From the NCBI RefSeq assembly GCF_024171885.1, contig NZ_JAMTCP010000002.1, positions 310,001 through 374,000 on the forward strand: a DNA stretch of 64,000 nucleotides, written 5' to 3'. The DNA is from Streptoalloteichus tenebrarius. Lineage in GTDB: Bacteria; Actinomycetota; Actinomycetes; Mycobacteriales; Pseudonocardiaceae. Of this stretch, positions 17,897-28,555 are shown in pieces (position 1 is the first letter of the stretch; the number at the start of each line of letters is the position of its first letter). The notes beneath the pieces were generated by a model, which saw only the letters and a list, made by a program, of their open reading frames with translations, did no database searches and was not told where the DNA came from. The translations under genes were made by a program, and so were the position numbers.

Positions 17897-19362
17897 TCGA
17901 GCTCAGCCTCGCCGAGATCGCCGCGGTGGTCGGCGGCCGCCTGCACCGGGCGGACGGGACGGAGAAGGTCGTCGGCGCCGTCGAGTTCGACTCCAGGAAG
18001 GTGACGCCGGGTGGCCTGTTCGTCGCGGTGCCCGGGGAGCGGGTGGACGGGCACGACTTCGCCGCCGCGGCGGTCGCCGCCGGCGCGGCCGGCGTGCTGG
18101 CCGGCCGCGAGGTCGACGCCCCCTCGGTGATCGTGCCGCCGGTGGCCGCCGGTTCCGACCGGTCCTACGTGCTCGCCGGCGACCGGGACGGCTCGGGGGC
18201 CGCGGTGCTGGCCGCGCTGGCGGCGCTGGCCCGCCACGTCGTCGACCGGCTGACCGCCTCCGGCCTGGCCGTGGTCGGGGTGACCGGCTCGTCCGGCAAG
18301 ACCTCGACCAAGGACCTCATCGCCCGCCTGCTCGCGCCGCTGGGCCCCACCGTCGCCCCGCCCGGCTCGTTCAACAACGAGCTGGGGCACCCGTGGACGG
18401 CCCTGCGCGCCGACGAGCACACCCGGCACCTCGTGCTGGAGCTGTCCGCCCGCGGCGTCGGCCACGTCGCCGCGCTGTGCCGGACCGCCCCGCCGAGGAT
18501 CGGCGCGGTCCTCAACATCGGCTCGGCGCACCTGGGCGAGTTCGGCTCGCGCGAGGCGATCGCCCAGGCCAAGGGCGAGCTGGTCGAGGCGCTGCCGTCG
18601 GCCGAGGCGGGCGGGGTCGCGGTGCTCAACGCCGACGACCCGCTGGTGTCCGCCATGGCCGCGCGGACGTCGGCCAGGGTGGTGCGCTTCGGGCAGTCCG
18701 CCGACGCCGACGTGCGGGCCGAGGACGTCGAGCTGGACGAGCTGGGCCGGCCCGGCTTCGAGCTGGTCACCCCGGTCGGCAGGACCAGGGTGCGGCTCGG
18801 CCTGCACGGCGAGCACCAGGTCGGCAACGCGCTGGCCGCCGTCGCGGTGGCGTTGGAGTTGGGCGCGGACCTGGAGCGGGTCGCCGAGGAGCTGGCCGCC
18901 GCCCGCCCCGCCTCGCGCTGGCGGATGGAGGTCACCGAGCGCCCCGACGGGGTGGTCGTGGTCAACGACGCCTACAACGCCAACCCCGAGTCGGTGCGCG
19001 CCGCGCTCAAGACGCTGGTCGCCATGGCCAGGGGGCGCCGGAGCTGGGCCGTGCTGGGCCCGATGGCCGAGCTGGGCGAGCGCAGCGCCGCCGAGCACGA
19101 CGAGATCGGCCGGCTCGCGGTGCGGTTCAACGTCAGCCGGCTGGTCGTGGTCGGCGAGCAGGCGCGCCCGATGCACCAGGGCGCGTGCTGGGAAGGGTCC
19201 TGGGGAGAGGAGTCGGTTCTGGTGCCCGACGTCGAGGCGGCCGTCGCGCTGCTGCGCGCCGAGCTGCGACCGGGTGACGTCGTCCTGGTGAAGGCCTCCC
19301 GCGCCGCCGGGTTGGAGCGGGTCGCGCGGGACCTGCTGGCCGGGACGGAGGGGGCCGAGTGA
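17893..19362 (+). CDS. murF: UDP-MurNAc-pentapeptide synthetase MurF
   Basis: The 489-residue Mur ligase has the ATP loop [14 protein letters not shown] (about 130). It also has the [11 protein letters not shown] segment, the AHLGEFGS motif that binds the growing ligand, and the C-terminal domain with [15 protein letters not shown]. It adds D-Ala-D-Ala to the UDP-MurNAc-tripeptide in the cytoplasm. The GTG start overlaps murE and the stop overlaps mraY, each by 4 bases. Confidence 0.95.
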   Translation: MIELSLAEIAAVVGGRLHRADGTEKVVGAVEFDSRKVTPGGLFVAVPGERVDGHDFAAAAVAAGAAGVLAGREVDAPSVIVPPVAAGSDRSYVLAGDRDGSGAAVLAALAALARHVVDRLTASGLAVVGVTGSSGKTSTKDLIARLLAPLGPTVAPPGSFNNELGHPWTALRADEHTRHLVLELSARGVGHVAALCRTAPPRIGAVLNIGSAHLGEFGSREAIAQAKGELVEALPSAEAGGVAVLNADDPLVSAMAARTSARVVRFGQSADADVRAEDVELDELGRPGFELVTPVGRTRVRLGLHGEHQVGNALAAVAVALELGADLERVAEELAAARPASRWRMEVTERPDGVVVVNDAYNANPESVRAALKTLVAMARGRRSWAVLGPMAELGERSAAEHDEIGRLAVRFNVSRLVVVGEQARPMHQGACWEGSWGEESVLVPDVEAAVALLRAELRPGDVVLVKASRAAGLERVARDLLAGTEGAE

Positions 19363-20444
19363 AGGACATCCTCGTCGCGGCCGCGGTCGCGCTGGTCGTC
19401 TCCATCCTGCTCACCCCGTACCTGATCAAGGTGTTCAGCCGCCAGGGCTTCGGGCAGGAGATCAGGGAGGAGGCGCCGGAGGGCCACAAGAGCAAGCGGG
19501 GCACGCCCACCATGGGTGGCGTGGCGATCCTGCTCGCCATGTGGGCCGGCTACGCGGCCACCCACCTCACGGTGTCCAAGCAGGGGCCGACCGCCTCCGG
19601 CCTGCTGGTGCTGATGCTGACCTCGGCGCTGGGCCTGGTCGGCTTCCTCGACGACTTCATCAAGATCCGCAAGCAGCGCAACCTCGGCCTGAACAAGACG
19701 GCGAAGCTGGTCGGCCAGTTCGCGGCCGCGGTGATCTTCGCGATCCTGGTGATCCGGTTCCCCGACGAGCGGGACCTGACCCCGGCCTCCACGCACCTGT
19801 CCTTCGTCAGGGACATCGCGGTCATCTCGTTCGGCACCGTCGGCTTCATCGTCTTCTGCTACCTGGCGGTGAGCGCCTGGTCGAACGCGGTGAACTTCAC
19901 CGACGGCATGGACGGCCTGGCCGCGGGCTCCTCCGCGATGGTGCTGGCCGGCTACGTGCTCGTGGCCTTCTGGCAGTACCGCTACGACTGCGGCGTGCCC
20001 GGCCAGTTCGGTCCCGGCTGCTACAACGTGCGCGACCCGCTGGACCTGGCCGTCGTGGCCGCGGCGGCGATGGCCGGCTGCATCGGCTTCCTGTGGTGGA
20101 ACGCCGCCCCAGCCAAGATCTTCATGGGCGACACCGGCTCGCTGGCGCTGGGCGGCCTGGTCGCCGGCCTGTCCATGACCACCCGCACCGAGATGCTGAT
20201 GATCGTCCTCGGCGGGCTGTTCGTGGTCGAGGCGCTGTCGGTCGTGCTCCAGATCGCGGTGTTCCGCACGACCAGACGCCGGTTGTTCCGGATGGCGCCG
20301 TTCCACCACCACTTCGAACTCGCCGGCTGGGCGGAAACAACGATCATCATCCGGTTCTGGCTGATGGCCGGGATCTGCGTGTTGTTCGGCCTCGGCCTGT
20401 TCTACAGCGAGTGGGCCGACGCGGCGGGGATCTTCAATGGCTGA
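19359..20444 (+). CDS. mraY: Phospho-MurNAc-pentapeptide transferase MraY
   Basis: The 361-residue protein has about ten membrane helices. Conserved cytoplasmic loops include KRGTPTMGG (about 47-55), the Mg-binding [23 protein letters not shown], and the late [15 protein letters not shown] histidine loop. It transfers phospho-MurNAc-pentapeptide to undecaprenyl phosphate, forming lipid I. The GTG start overlaps murF, and the end overlaps murD by 8 bases. Confidence 0.96.
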   Translation: MKDILVAAAVALVVSILLTPYLIKVFSRQGFGQEIREEAPEGHKSKRGTPTMGGVAILLAMWAGYAATHLTVSKQGPTASGLLVLMLTSALGLVGFLDDFIKIRKQRNLGLNKTAKLVGQFAAAVIFAILVIRFPDERDLTPASTHLSFVRDIAVISFGTVGFIVFCYLAVSAWSNAVNFTDGMDGLAAGSSAMVLAGYVLVAFWQYRYDCGVPGQFGPGCYNVRDPLDLAVVAAAAMAGCIGFLWWNAAPAKIFMGDTGSLALGGLVAGLSMTTRTEMLMIVLGGLFVVEALSVVLQIAVFRTTRRRLFRMAPFHHHFELAGWAETTIIIRFWLMAGICVLFGLGLFYSEWADAAGIFNG

Positions 20445-21861
20445 GGCGTTCGGCTGGCCGGGGCTGGCCGGCTCCCCGGTGCTGGTGGCCGGCGCCGGGG
20501 TGTCCGGCCGCTCCGCCGCCGAGGCCCTGCTGGCCGCCGGCGCCAGGGTGACCGTCACCGACGCGGCCGAGCAGCGGCTGGCCGCGCTGGCCTCGCTCCA
20601 GGCCGAGGGCGCGGAGCTGGTGGTCGGCCTGACCGAGCCGCCGGCCGGCACGGCGCTGGTGGTGACCAGCCCCGGCTGGCGGCCGGACACCCCGTTGCTG
20701 GCCGCAGCCTCGGCCGCCGGCGTCGAGGTGATCGGCGAGGTCGAGCTGGCCTGGCGGCTGGACCGGGCCAGGGCCGGGGCGGCCGGCGGCCCGGCGACCT
20801 GGCTCGCCGTCACCGGGACCAACGGCAAGACCACCACCGTCGGCATGCTGGAGTCGATCCTGCGCGCGGCGGGACTGGACGCGGTGGCCTGCGGCAACGT
20901 GGGCCTGCCCGTGGTCGACGCGGTCCGCGCGGGGCACCGGGTGCTGGCGGTGGAGCTGTCGAGCTTCCAGCTCCACTGGTCGCCGTCGCTGCGGCCGGCG
21001 GCCGGCGCCGTGCTCAACGTCGCCGAGGACCACCTGGACTGGCACGGCTCGATGGACGCCTACGCGCGGGCGAAGGCGGGGGTGCTCGTCGGCGACGTGG
21101 CCGTGGCCGGGGTGGACGACCCCGTCGCGGCCTCGCTGCTGGCCGGGTCGCCCGCCCCCCGGCGCGTCGGCGTGACGCTGGCCGAGCCGGCCGAGGGCCA
21201 GCTCGGCCTGCGCGGCGACGCGCTGGTGGACCGGGCGTTCGCCGACGCCGAGGCGCTGGCCGAGGTCGCCGACGTGCGGCCGGGCGGCCCGCCGGGGCTG
21301 ACCGACGCGCTGGTCGCCGCCGCGTTGGCCCGCGCCCACGGCGTGCCGGCCGACGCGGTGCGGGCCGGCCTGCGCGCGTACCGGCCGGCCGCCCACCGCG
21401 CCGAGCTGGTCGGCGAGGTCGACGGCGTCCGCTACGTCGACGACTCCAAGGCGACCAACCCGCACGCCGCCGCCGCGTCCCTGCACGCCCACGACCGGGT
21501 CGTGTGGGTGGCCGGCGGGCAGCTCAAGGGCGCCTCGGTGGACGAGCTGGTCGCCGGGGTCGCGTCCCGACTGGCCGGGGTGGTGCTGATGGGCGCCGAC
21601 CGGGCGCGGTTCGCGGCCGCGTTGGCGCGACACGCCCCGAGGGTCCCGGTCCACGAGGTCACCACGGGTGACGATGGGGCCATGCGGGAAGCGGTGCGAG
21701 CCGCCCGGGGCCTGGCCCGACCGGGTGATGTTGTGCTTCTGGCGCCGGCGGCGGCGTCACTCGACATGTTCACCGACTACGCCCACCGTGGGCGCGCCTT
21801 CGCCGAGGCGGTGCGGGCGGTGACCACCGAGACCGCCGGCCCGTCGGGACCGGGTCGGTGA
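20437..21861 (+). CDS. murD: UDP-MurNAc-L-Ala:D-Glu ligase MurD
   Basis: The 474-residue protein has an N-terminal Rossmann domain ([18 protein letters not shown]), the ATP loop [14 protein letters not shown] and [21 protein letters not shown] and the C-terminal [17 protein letters not shown] motif complete the family pattern. It adds D-glutamate to UDP-MurNAc-L-Ala. It starts inside the mraY 3' end. A 6-base gap separates it from ftsW. Confidence 0.95.
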   Translation: MAEAFGWPGLAGSPVLVAGAGVSGRSAAEALLAAGARVTVTDAAEQRLAALASLQAEGAELVVGLTEPPAGTALVVTSPGWRPDTPLLAAASAAGVEVIGEVELAWRLDRARAGAAGGPATWLAVTGTNGKTTTVGMLESILRAAGLDAVACGNVGLPVVDAVRAGHRVLAVELSSFQLHWSPSLRPAAGAVLNVAEDHLDWHGSMDAYARAKAGVLVGDVAVAGVDDPVAASLLAGSPAPRRVGVTLAEPAEGQLGLRGDALVDRAFADAEALAEVADVRPGGPPGLTDALVAAALARAHGVPADAVRAGLRAYRPAAHRAELVGEVDGVRYVDDSKATNPHAAAASLHAHDRVVWVAGGQLKGASVDELVAGVASRLAGVVLMGADRARFAAALARHAPRVPVHEVTTGDDGAMREAVRAARGLARPGDVVLLAPAAASLDMFTDYAHRGRAFAEAVRAVTTETAGPSGPGR

Positions 21862-21867
21862 TCGCCG

Positions 21868-23298
21868 GTGCCGCGTCGTGCCGAGCCGGGTAGGGCCCGC
21901 CGCGCGGGCCCCGCCTCGCCGCGGGCCGTCCTGACGGCGTGGCTGGCCCGCCCGCTCACCTCCTTCCACCTGGTCCTGGCGGTGTTCGGGCTGCTCACCG
22001 CGCTGGGCCTGGTGATGGTGTACTCGGCGTCGAGCATCGAGTCGCTGGCCAACGGCGGCACGACCTACGTCGTGTTCCAGAAGCAGCTCATCTACTGCGG
22101 TGTCGGCCTGGTCCTGTTCTGGGTGGCGCTGCGCGTCCCACCTCGGGTGATGCGGCGGCTCGCCCCGTTGGCCATGCTGGCCGGCGTCGTCCTGCTCGTG
22201 CTCGTGCTCTTCGTGGGCAAGGACATCAACGGGACCCGGAGCTGGTTCAAGATCGGGCCGCTGTCGTTCCAGCCGGTCGAGTTCGCCAAGGTCGCGTTCG
22301 TCATGTGGGGCGCGCACATCCTGGTGATCAAGCGCGCGCTGCTCGACCAGTACCGGCACCTGCTCGTGCCGCTGCTCCCGGCGGCGCTGTTGATGTTCGC
22401 GCTGGTCATGATGCAGCCCGACCTCGGCGGCACGATCGCGCTCGGCGTGATCCCGCTGGCCCTGCTGTGGTTCGCCGGCGCCCCGCTGCGGCTGTTCGCC
22501 GTGATGAGCCTGGGCGCGGTCTCCGGGGCGTTGATCCTGGGCATGACCGCCGACTACCGGATGGACCGGATCACCGCGTTCCTCCACCCCGAGGCCGACC
22601 CGGAGGGCAAGGGCTTCCAGGCCAGGCAGGCGCTGTACGCGCTGGGCGAGGGCGGCTTCTTCGGCAAGGGGCTGGGCAGGGCCAGCTCCAAGTGGGACTA
22701 CCTGCCCAACGTCCACAACGACTTCATCTTCGCGATCATCGGCGAGGAGCTGGGCTTCGTCGGCTGCATGGTGGTGCTCGGCCTGTTCGCCACCCTGGCC
22801 TACGTCGGCCTGCGCATCGCCGCCCGCAACACCGACCCCTGGATCCGGCTGGTGGCGGCCACGGTGACGGTGTGGCTGGTCAGCCAGGCCGCGTTCAACA
22901 TCGGGTACGTGGTCGGGCTGCTGCCCGTCACCGGGCTGACGCTGCCGTTGATCTCCTCGGGCGGGACCTCGGTGGTCACCACCATGCTGGTGTTCGGCAT
23001 GCTGGCGAACTTCGCCAGGCACGAGCCGGAGGCGGTGTCGGCCCTGCGGTCGCAGGGACAGGACCGGTTCAGCCGCTGGCTGCGCCTGCCCATGCCGGAC
23101 CCCTACCGGCCGCCGGCCCGCAGGGCCAGGGCGCACCGCCCGCCGGCCCCGGCCGGCCGACCGCCCCACCGGGCCGGCCGGCCCACCGGCGGCGTGGGTC
23201 GCGCGGCCGTGCACCCACTGGACGAGCGGCGGCGCGGCCGACGAGGCGCGCCGCCGGAGCAGCGCAGACGCGGAGCAGCACAAGGAGGACAGCGGTAG
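21868..23298 (+). CDS. ftsW: Septal peptidoglycan glycosyltransferase FtsW (SEDS)
   Basis: The 476-residue protein has about ten membrane helices. SEDS hallmarks include the large extracellular loop region with [33 protein letters not shown] and the last-helix motif [14 protein letters not shown]. It polymerises lipid II together with FtsI. The cytoplasmic tail after about residue 405 is long and basic ([14 protein letters not shown]...). The GTG at 21868 is the best start. The stop TAG shares its G with the murG GTG. Confidence 0.95.
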   Translation: MPRRAEPGRARRAGPASPRAVLTAWLARPLTSFHLVLAVFGLLTALGLVMVYSASSIESLANGGTTYVVFQKQLIYCGVGLVLFWVALRVPPRVMRRLAPLAMLAGVVLLVLVLFVGKDINGTRSWFKIGPLSFQPVEFAKVAFVMWGAHILVIKRALLDQYRHLLVPLLPAALLMFALVMMQPDLGGTIALGVIPLALLWFAGAPLRLFAVMSLGAVSGALILGMTADYRMDRITAFLHPEADPEGKGFQARQALYALGEGGFFGKGLGRASSKWDYLPNVHNDFIFAIIGEELGFVGCMVVLGLFATLAYVGLRIAARNTDPWIRLVAATVTVWLVSQAAFNIGYVVGLLPVTGLTLPLISSGGTSVVTTMLVFGMLANFARHEPEAVSALRSQGQDRFSRWLRLPMPDPYRPPARRARAHRPPAPAGRPPHRAGRPTGGVGRAAVHPLDERRRGRRGAPPEQRRRGAAQGGQR

Positions 23299-24434
23299 TG
23301 ACTGGGCACAACGGGGCCGCGCCGGCTCAGGGGCCGGGCGGCGCCGTGCAGGGTGGGCCCTGCGTGGTGGTCGCCGGCGGCGGCACGGCGGGCCACATCG
23401 AGCCGGCGATGGCCCTGGCCGACGCGGTGCGTCGGCTGCGGCCGGACGCGCGGGTCGTCGCGCTGGGCACCGAGCGGGGGCTGGAGACCAAGCTGGTGCC
23501 CTCGCGCGGGTACCCGCTGGAGCTGATCCCCCCGGTTCCGCTGCCCCGCAAGCCGAGCCCGGAGCTGCTGCGGCTGCCGCTGAGGGTGCGGTCGGCGGTG
23601 AAGCAGACCAGGAACGTCTTCGAGCGGGTCGGCGCGGACGTGGTCGTCGGGTTCGGCGGGTACGTGGCGCTGCCGGCGTACCTGGCGGCGCGGGGCCGGC
23701 TGCCGATCGTGGTGCACGAGGCCAACGCCCGCGCCGGCCTGGCCAACAAGGTCGGCGCCCGGTTCGCCGAGCGCGTGCTGGCCGCCGTGCCCGGCAGCGG
23801 GCTGCCCGGCGCGCAGGTGATCGGCATCCCGTTGCGGCACTCGATCACCAGCCTGGACAGGGCCGCGTTGCGCGCCGAGGCCCGTCGGCACTTCATGCTC
23901 GACGAGAACGCGCCGACGCTGCTGGTGTTCGGCGGCTCACAGGGCGCGCGCACCCTCAACACCGCCGTCTCCGGCGCGGCCGGTGCCCTGGCCGAGGCCG
24001 GCATCGGGGTGCTGCACGCGTTCGGCCCGAAGAACAGCGTGGCCGTGCAGCACAAGCCGGGGGCTCCGGCCTACGTGCCCGTGCCCTACCTGGAGCGCAT
24101 GGACCTGGCGTTGGCCGCCGCCGACCTGGTGCTGTGCCGGTCGGGCGCGATGACCGTCGCCGAGGTGTCGGCGGTCGGGCTGCCCGCGGTGTTCGTCCCG
24201 CTGCCGCACGGCAACGGCGAGCAGGCGCTCAACGCGCAGCCGGTGGTCAACGCCGGCGGCGCGCTGCTGGTGCCGGACGCCGAGCTGACCACGCAGAAGA
24301 TCGTCGACGTGGTGATCCCGTTGCTGCGCGACCCGGCCCGGCTCGCCGCGATGAGCGCGGCGACCAGCGGCAGCGGGCACCGGGACGCCGCCGACCAGCT
24401 CGCCAGGATCGTGCTCGAGGTGATGGCCCGGTGA
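23298..24434 (+). CDS. murG: Lipid II synthase MurG
   Basis: The 378-residue GT28 glycosyltransferase carries the N-terminal [19 protein letters not shown] glycine loop. [14 protein letters not shown] and [14 protein letters not shown] form the lipid I side. [37 protein letters not shown] and NGEQALNA form the UDP-GlcNAc side. The GTG at 23298 overlaps the ftsW TAG by one base and follows AAGGAGG. The stop overlaps the murC start by 4 bases. Confidence 0.96.
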   Translation: MTGHNGAAPAQGPGGAVQGGPCVVVAGGGTAGHIEPAMALADAVRRLRPDARVVALGTERGLETKLVPSRGYPLELIPPVPLPRKPSPELLRLPLRVRSAVKQTRNVFERVGADVVVGFGGYVALPAYLAARGRLPIVVHEANARAGLANKVGARFAERVLAAVPGSGLPGAQVIGIPLRHSITSLDRAALRAEARRHFMLDENAPTLLVFGGSQGARTLNTAVSGAAGALAEAGIGVLHAFGPKNSVAVQHKPGAPAYVPVPYLERMDLALAAADLVLCRSGAMTVAEVSAVGLPAVFVPLPHGNGEQALNAQPVVNAGGALLVPDAELTTQKIVDVVIPLLRDPARLAAMSAATSGSGHRDAADQLARIVLEVMAR

Positions 24435-25993
24435 CCGTCCTCCCGACTCCCCGACCCGACGGGGCCGCGGCGGGGCTGCCCGAGGTGTTGCGCCGGGTGC
24501 ACCTGGTGGGCATCGGCGGCGCCGGCATGAGCGGCATCGCCCGCATCCTGCTCGCCAGGGGCGCCCAGGTGTCCGGCTCCGACGCCAAGGAGTCCCGCAC
24601 GGTGCTCGCCCTGCGCGCGCAGGGCGCGGTCGTCGCGGTCGGCCACGACGCGAGCAACGTCCACCAGCTCGGCGAGGCCCCGACCGCGGTGGTGGTCTCC
24701 ACCGCGATCCGACAGGACAACCCGGAGCTGGTCGCCGCGCGTGAGCGGGGCGCGACCGTGTTGCGCCGAGCCGAGGCGCTGGCCGCGCTGATGGCCGGGC
24801 ACCGGGTGGCGTGCGTCGCGGGCACGCACGGCAAGACGTCCACCACCTCGATGCTCACCGTCGCGTTGCAGCGGTGCCGGCTCGACCCGTCGTTCGCCAT
24901 CGGCGGCGACCTCAACGAGTCCGGGGCCAACGCCCACCACGGCGAGGGCGGCGTGTTCGTCGCCGAGGCCGACGAGAGCGACGGCTCCTTCCTGGTCTTC
25001 TCGCCGTCCGTGGCCGTGGTGACCAACGTCGAGGCCGACCACCTCGACCACCACGGCACCGTCGAGGCCTACACGGCGGTCTTCGAGCGGTTCCTGGAGC
25101 GCGTCGAGCCCAGCGGCGTCCTGGTGGTCTGCGCCGACGACCCGGGCGCGGCCGCGCTCGCCGACCGGGCCGAGGCCGCCGGCCTGCGGGTGCGCCGGTA
25201 CGGCCGCCACGCGACCGGGCCGGGCTCCGCCCGCGTGCTGGACTACCGCGCCGACGGCTCCAGCGAGCTGGGAGAGCCGGCCGGGCCGACGGGCGCCGGC
25301 GGCGTGGTCGTGGTCGACCTCGACGGCGAGCGCCTGGAGGTCAGGGTCGCGGTGCCGGGCGAGCACATGGCGATGAACGCGCTCGCCGCCCTGCTGGCCG
25401 GGCTGGAGCTGGGCGCGGAGCGGGACTGCCTGCTCGCCGGGTTGGCCGCCTTCGGCGGGGTGCGCCGCCGGTTCGAGTTCAAGGGCGTGGCCGGGGGCGT
25501 GCGGGTCTACGACGACTACGCCCACCACCCGACCGAGGTGGAGGCCCAGCTCCGCGCGGCCCGCCCGGTGGCGGGCGAGGGGCGGCTGCTGGTCGCCTTC
25601 CAGCCGCACCTGTACTCCAGGACCAGGACCTTCGCCGCCGAGTTCGGCGCGGCGCTCGGCCTGGCCGACGAGGTGGTCGTGCTCGACGTGTACGGCGCGC
25701 GCGAGGAGCCGGAGCCCGGGGTGACCGGGCAGCTCGTGGCCGACGCCGTGCCGCTGCCCGAGGGCCGGGTGCGCTTCGAGCCCTCGTTCCAGCGGGTCCC
25801 CGCGCTGCTGTCGGCGCTGGCCCGCCCCGGCGACCTGGTGATCACGATGGGCGCGGGCGACGTGACCATGCTCGGCCCCGAGCTGCTGGCGGAGCTGGAC
25901 CGTCGACATTCCCCTGGGGGCCCGACGGCGGACGCCGGCGAGGCGGCCGGTCGGGAGGGTGACGGCGGCTCGCCGGGGGAGGCCCTCCGGTGA
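24431..25993 (+). CDS. murC: UDP-MurNAc:L-Ala ligase MurC
   Basis: The GTG at 24431 gives 520 residues. Motifs are [18 protein letters not shown] (about 22-39), the ATP loop [26 protein letters not shown] and [12 protein letters not shown]. The C-terminal [16 protein letters not shown] and FQPHLYSRT are also typical. The enzyme attaches L-alanine to UDP-MurNAc. The C-terminal 35 residues after ELDRRHS are low complexity. Start and stop both use the 4-base GTGA overlap with neighbours. Confidence 0.96.
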   Translation: MTVLPTPRPDGAAAGLPEVLRRVHLVGIGGAGMSGIARILLARGAQVSGSDAKESRTVLALRAQGAVVAVGHDASNVHQLGEAPTAVVVSTAIRQDNPELVAARERGATVLRRAEALAALMAGHRVACVAGTHGKTSTTSMLTVALQRCRLDPSFAIGGDLNESGANAHHGEGGVFVAEADESDGSFLVFSPSVAVVTNVEADHLDHHGTVEAYTAVFERFLERVEPSGVLVVCADDPGAAALADRAEAAGLRVRRYGRHATGPGSARVLDYRADGSSELGEPAGPTGAGGVVVVDLDGERLEVRVAVPGEHMAMNALAALLAGLELGAERDCLLAGLAAFGGVRRRFEFKGVAGGVRVYDDYAHHPTEVEAQLRAARPVAGEGRLLVAFQPHLYSRTRTFAAEFGAALGLADEVVVLDVYGAREEPEPGVTGQLVADAVPLPEGRVRFEPSFQRVPALLSALARPGDLVITMGAGDVTMLGPELLAELDRRHSPGGPTADAGEAAGREGDGGSPGEALR

Positions 25994-26790
25994 GCGCGGC
26001 GCCGCGGGGCCGGGGGCGGGGCACGCGCCCGGGCGCCCGCCGGACCCGCGGCGGCGGGCGCGGGACCACCGGCGGCGGCCGGGCCGCCCCGCGTCGGCAG
26101 GCCGGCCGGGGCCGAGGGACCGGGCGGACCAGGGTGTCGCGGGGGCTCCTGGTGGCCGTGGGCGCGCTCGCGGTGTTGAGCGCGCTCGCCGTGGTCTACT
26201 TCTCGCCGCTGCTGGGCGTGCGGGAGGTCCAGGTCGCGGGGGTCAGCGTGCTCAGCCCGGACGACGTGCGGAGCCGCGCCGCGATCGCCGAGGGCACGCC
26301 GCTGGCGCGGCTGGACGCCGAGGGCGTCTCCGCGAGGGTGCGCGAGCTGCCGAGGGTGGCCTCGGTGGAGGTGCGGCGCTCCTGGCCGCACACCGTCGTG
26401 CTCCAGGTGGTCGAGCGCACCCCGGTGGCGGTGGTGAAGGAGCCGGACGGCCCGAAGCTGGTGGACGGCACCGGGCTGGCCTACGCCGCCGCGCCGGAGG
26501 GCGCGGCGGGGCTGCCCGAGCTCGTGGTCCAGCGCGCCGCGCCGGACGACCCGGCGACGGCGGCCGGGGTCCGCGTCCTGGTGAGCGTCCCGGAGAAGGT
26601 CCGGCAGGAGGTCCTGACCGTCACCGCCAGGTCGCCGAGCGACGTCCGGCTGACCCTGTCGGCTGGCAGGGAGGTGCGGTGGGGCGGGGGCGCCGACTCC
26701 GAGCGGAAGGCCGCCGTGCTCGCCGCGCTGCTCACCCGCCCTGGCACGGTCTACGACGTCTCCGCGCCGGAGCTGCCCACCGTCGCCTGA
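25990..26790 (+). CDS. ftsQ: Cell division protein FtsQ
   Basis: The 266-residue bitopic protein has a 48-residue Arg/Gly-rich cytoplasmic tail and one membrane helix (about 50-70). A POTRA domain ([23 protein letters not shown]) and the FtsQ beta domain ([29 protein letters not shown]) follow. It links early and late divisome proteins. The last overlapping gene of the block, it ends 30 bases before a convergent regulator gene, so the usual link to ftsZ is broken here. Confidence 0.93.
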   Translation: MSAAPRGRGRGTRPGARRTRGGGRGTTGGGRAAPRRQAGRGRGTGRTRVSRGLLVAVGALAVLSALAVVYFSPLLGVREVQVAGVSVLSPDDVRSRAAIAEGTPLARLDAEGVSARVRELPRVASVEVRRSWPHTVVLQVVERTPVAVVKEPDGPKLVDGTGLAYAAAPEGAAGLPELVVQRAAPDDPATAAGVRVLVSVPEKVRQEVLTVTARSPSDVRLTLSAGREVRWGGGADSERKAAVLAALLTRPGTVYDVSAPELPTVA

Positions 26791-26820
26791 GGCGGGGCGG
26801 CGTCGCCGGGGGCGGCCCGC

Positions 26821-27114
26821 TCAGTCGCCGATGATCGACCGCAGGGCCGCCACGTGGTGGTGGTAGGCGTTGCGGCCCTGGGTGGTCAGGCGCAGCCACA
26901 CCCGCTGCCGGGTGTTCCGCACGGCGCGGCGCTGCTCCACGTAGCTGGCCTCGGACAGGACGGCCACCTGCTTGCTGAGCACGGAGTCGCTGACGCCGAG
27001 GGTGTCGCGGACGACGGAGAACTCCATCTCGTCCACCGCGTCGAGCAGGGCGCAGATCCGCAGCCGGTGGGGCGCGTGCACGATCGGGTCAAATCCTTTC
27101 GGGCTCGGGTTCAC
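26821..27114 (-). CDS. Winged-helix transcriptional regulator
   Basis: The 97-residue protein begins with FDPIVHAPHRLRICALLDAVDEMEF and then a helix-turn-helix (SVVRDTLGVSDSVLSKQVAVLSEASYV) and a basic wing (RNTRQRVWLRLT). This small MarR/ArsR-like class is common in actinobacteria, often beside a small membrane protein, as here. Ligand and targets are unknown. It starts with GTG at 27114 and lies on the strand opposite to the dcw genes, downstream of the membrane protein gene. Palindromes at 27688-27762 may be its binding sites (inference). Confidence 0.8.
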   Translation of the reverse strand: MNPSPKGFDPIVHAPHRLRICALLDAVDEMEFSVVRDTLGVSDSVLSKQVAVLSEASYVEQRRAVRNTRQRVWLRLTTQGRNAYHHHVAALRSIIGD

Positions 27115-27233
27115 CGGCCGCTCCCTGGTGTCGCCGGACCGGAGGCGTCGGCTCCCCGCCCCGGACGCCCTGGAGGGCGTCGGGGCGCTGGTCGCGTCGT
27201 GCCGGGGACGTGGTCGCGCTCACCGGGGCCGCC

Positions 27234-27698
27234 TCACGTCGCGCTCCGCACGGCCGACTCCCACCGGCGCTCGATCCACGTCGCGCACGCCATCGTCCAA
27301 CCGGCCAGGAGGGCTCCGCTGGCCAGCCAGGACCACGGGGCGTCGAAGACGTGGTCCCCGACGGCTCCCACGGCCATGAGCGGCAGGCAACCCGCCACGA
27401 GCACGACGATCGGCAGCCGCATCCGGCGCAGGCGCCAGCTATTCAGCTTCACCCCGACCTGTCGCTGGTAGGTGAGCGCGAGCGCGGCCGTGGCGAGACC
27501 GGGGACGACCGCCAACGCGATCCTCGGTGTCGGCGGGAGGAGCTGGATGAGGGCGGCCGAGGAGATGAGGGTGGCCACCGCGGCCCAGTACCAGCGGGGT
27601 GTCGCCGTCGCCCTCGCCGTGGCGACCCGCACCTCGTCGATCTCGGCGAGGGTGGCCCTCGCCTCCTCGACCGTCGGCGCGGACGCGTGTCTTTCCAT
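27234..27698 (-). CDS. Small four-helix membrane protein, unknown function
   Basis: The 154-residue protein has a soluble N-terminus (EEARATLAEIDEVRVATARATATP), then about four hydrophobic segments (about 36-55, 59-76, 94-113, 118-138). No catalytic motif is seen. A consensus-like -35 TTGACA (minus strand, 27730-27735), an 18-base spacer, a -10-like TTGTCT (27706-27711) and 7 bases lead to the ATG, so it may be leaderless. The perfect palindrome at 27688-27710 covers this -10 and the start codon. I infer a regulator-controlled pair with the gene at 26821-27114. Confidence 0.7.
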   Translation of the reverse strand: MERHASAPTVEEARATLAEIDEVRVATARATATPRWYWAAVATLISSAALIQLLPPTPRIALAVVPGLATAALALTYQRQVGVKLNSWRLRRMRLPIVVLVAGCLPLMAVGAVGDHVFDAPWSWLASGALLAGWTMACATWIERRWESAVRSAT

Positions 27699-27710
27699 GT
27701 CGGAAAGACA
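27688..27710. promoter_or_regulatory. Perfect palindrome over promoter and start of the membrane protein gene
   Basis: TGTCTTTCC (27688-27696), spacer ATGTC, GGAAAGACA (27702-27710): a 9-base inverted repeat with a 5-base spacer. It overlaps the -10-like box and the ATG of the minus-strand gene, as expected of a repressor site. Confidence 0.7.
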
Positions 27711-27739
27711 ACCCCGTGACTTTCCATCCTGTCAAGACG

Positions 27740-27762
27740 TGTCTTTCCGGTCCGGAAAATCA
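27740..27762. promoter_or_regulatory. Second, imperfect copy of the palindrome
   Basis: TGTCTTTCC (27740-27748), spacer GGTCC, then GGAAAATCA (27754-27762) matches the first site with 2 differences in the right arm. It starts 52 bases from the first, about five helical turns, and lies between the two divergent genes, so it could control the DUF664 gene as well. Confidence 0.6.
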
Positions 27763-27832
27763 GGGGTCCGCCAGGCCGCGGGCGCCAATTCCGTTCGCGC
27801 CGCCCCGGCCGGGCGGGGCAGAGTCACCGGCC

Positions 27833-28333
27833 ATGACGATGATCACCCGGACCGACCCGCCCACGACCGGCGACGAGCGCGCCGTCCTTGGCGGGTTCCT
27901 CGACTTCCTGCGGGCGACGATCCACACCAAGTGCGCCGGCCTGTCCGACGCGCTGGCCCACCGGTCGGTGCTGCCCTCCCCGCTGACCACCGCGGCGGGC
28001 CTGGTCATGCACCTCCGCTGGGTGGAGCACTACTGGTTCGAGCACGTGCTGGCCGGCCTGCCCCACCGGGCGCCGTGGACCGAGGAGGACCTCGACGCGG
28101 ACTGGCGACCCGCCCCGGAAACGACCTTGGAGTCCCTCCTGACCGACTACGCTGCGCAGTACGCAGTCAGTCGCGAGATCGCCGCGGGGCTGGCCCTCGA
28201 TCATGAGGTGGCCTTCCGCGGCGGTACCGTGTCCGTGCGCTGGGTGCTCGTGCACATGGTCGAGGAGACCGCACGGCACGCGGGGCACCTCGACGTGGTG
28301 CGTGAGCTGCTCGACGGGGTGACCGGGGAGTGA
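27833..28333 (+). CDS. DinB-like/DUF664 protein
   Basis: The 166-residue protein starts MTMITRTDPPTTGDERAVL. It follows the DUF664 four-helix bundle pattern: GFLDFLRATIHTKCAGLSD, LVMHLRWVEHYWFEHVL (metal-ligand histidine about 66), and VHMVEETARHAGHLDVVRELLDG with the late HxxxH-like HAGHLD pair. DinB-superfamily proteins bind divalent metals, and some are thiol-dependent S-transferases using mycothiol or bacillithiol; the role here is not established. A paralogue lies at 56974-57483. It sits between ftsQ and ftsZ and is divergent from the membrane protein gene. Confidence 0.85.
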   Translation: MTMITRTDPPTTGDERAVLGGFLDFLRATIHTKCAGLSDALAHRSVLPSPLTTAAGLVMHLRWVEHYWFEHVLAGLPHRAPWTEEDLDADWRPAPETTLESLLTDYAAQYAVSREIAAGLALDHEVAFRGGTVSVRWVLVHMVEETARHAGHLDVVRELLDGVTGE

Positions 28334-28555
28334 GCGATCGCGCACAGTGTCGAAGACCTGGGCCGACACGCGGCGTGGTTGCTGGACCGCGGACCACGCG
28401 GTGCTTACGGTCCGGACCGACAGCTAGGGAGTCGACATCACTCTGAGCCTCTCGCCGAGGTCGAGGGTTCGGTCCGGGGTGGGACGCGCGCCGGACCGAC
28501 TCCGGCCGACCAGCGCAGCACCAGAGCAGGAGCCACGATCAGGAAGGCGGACCCG

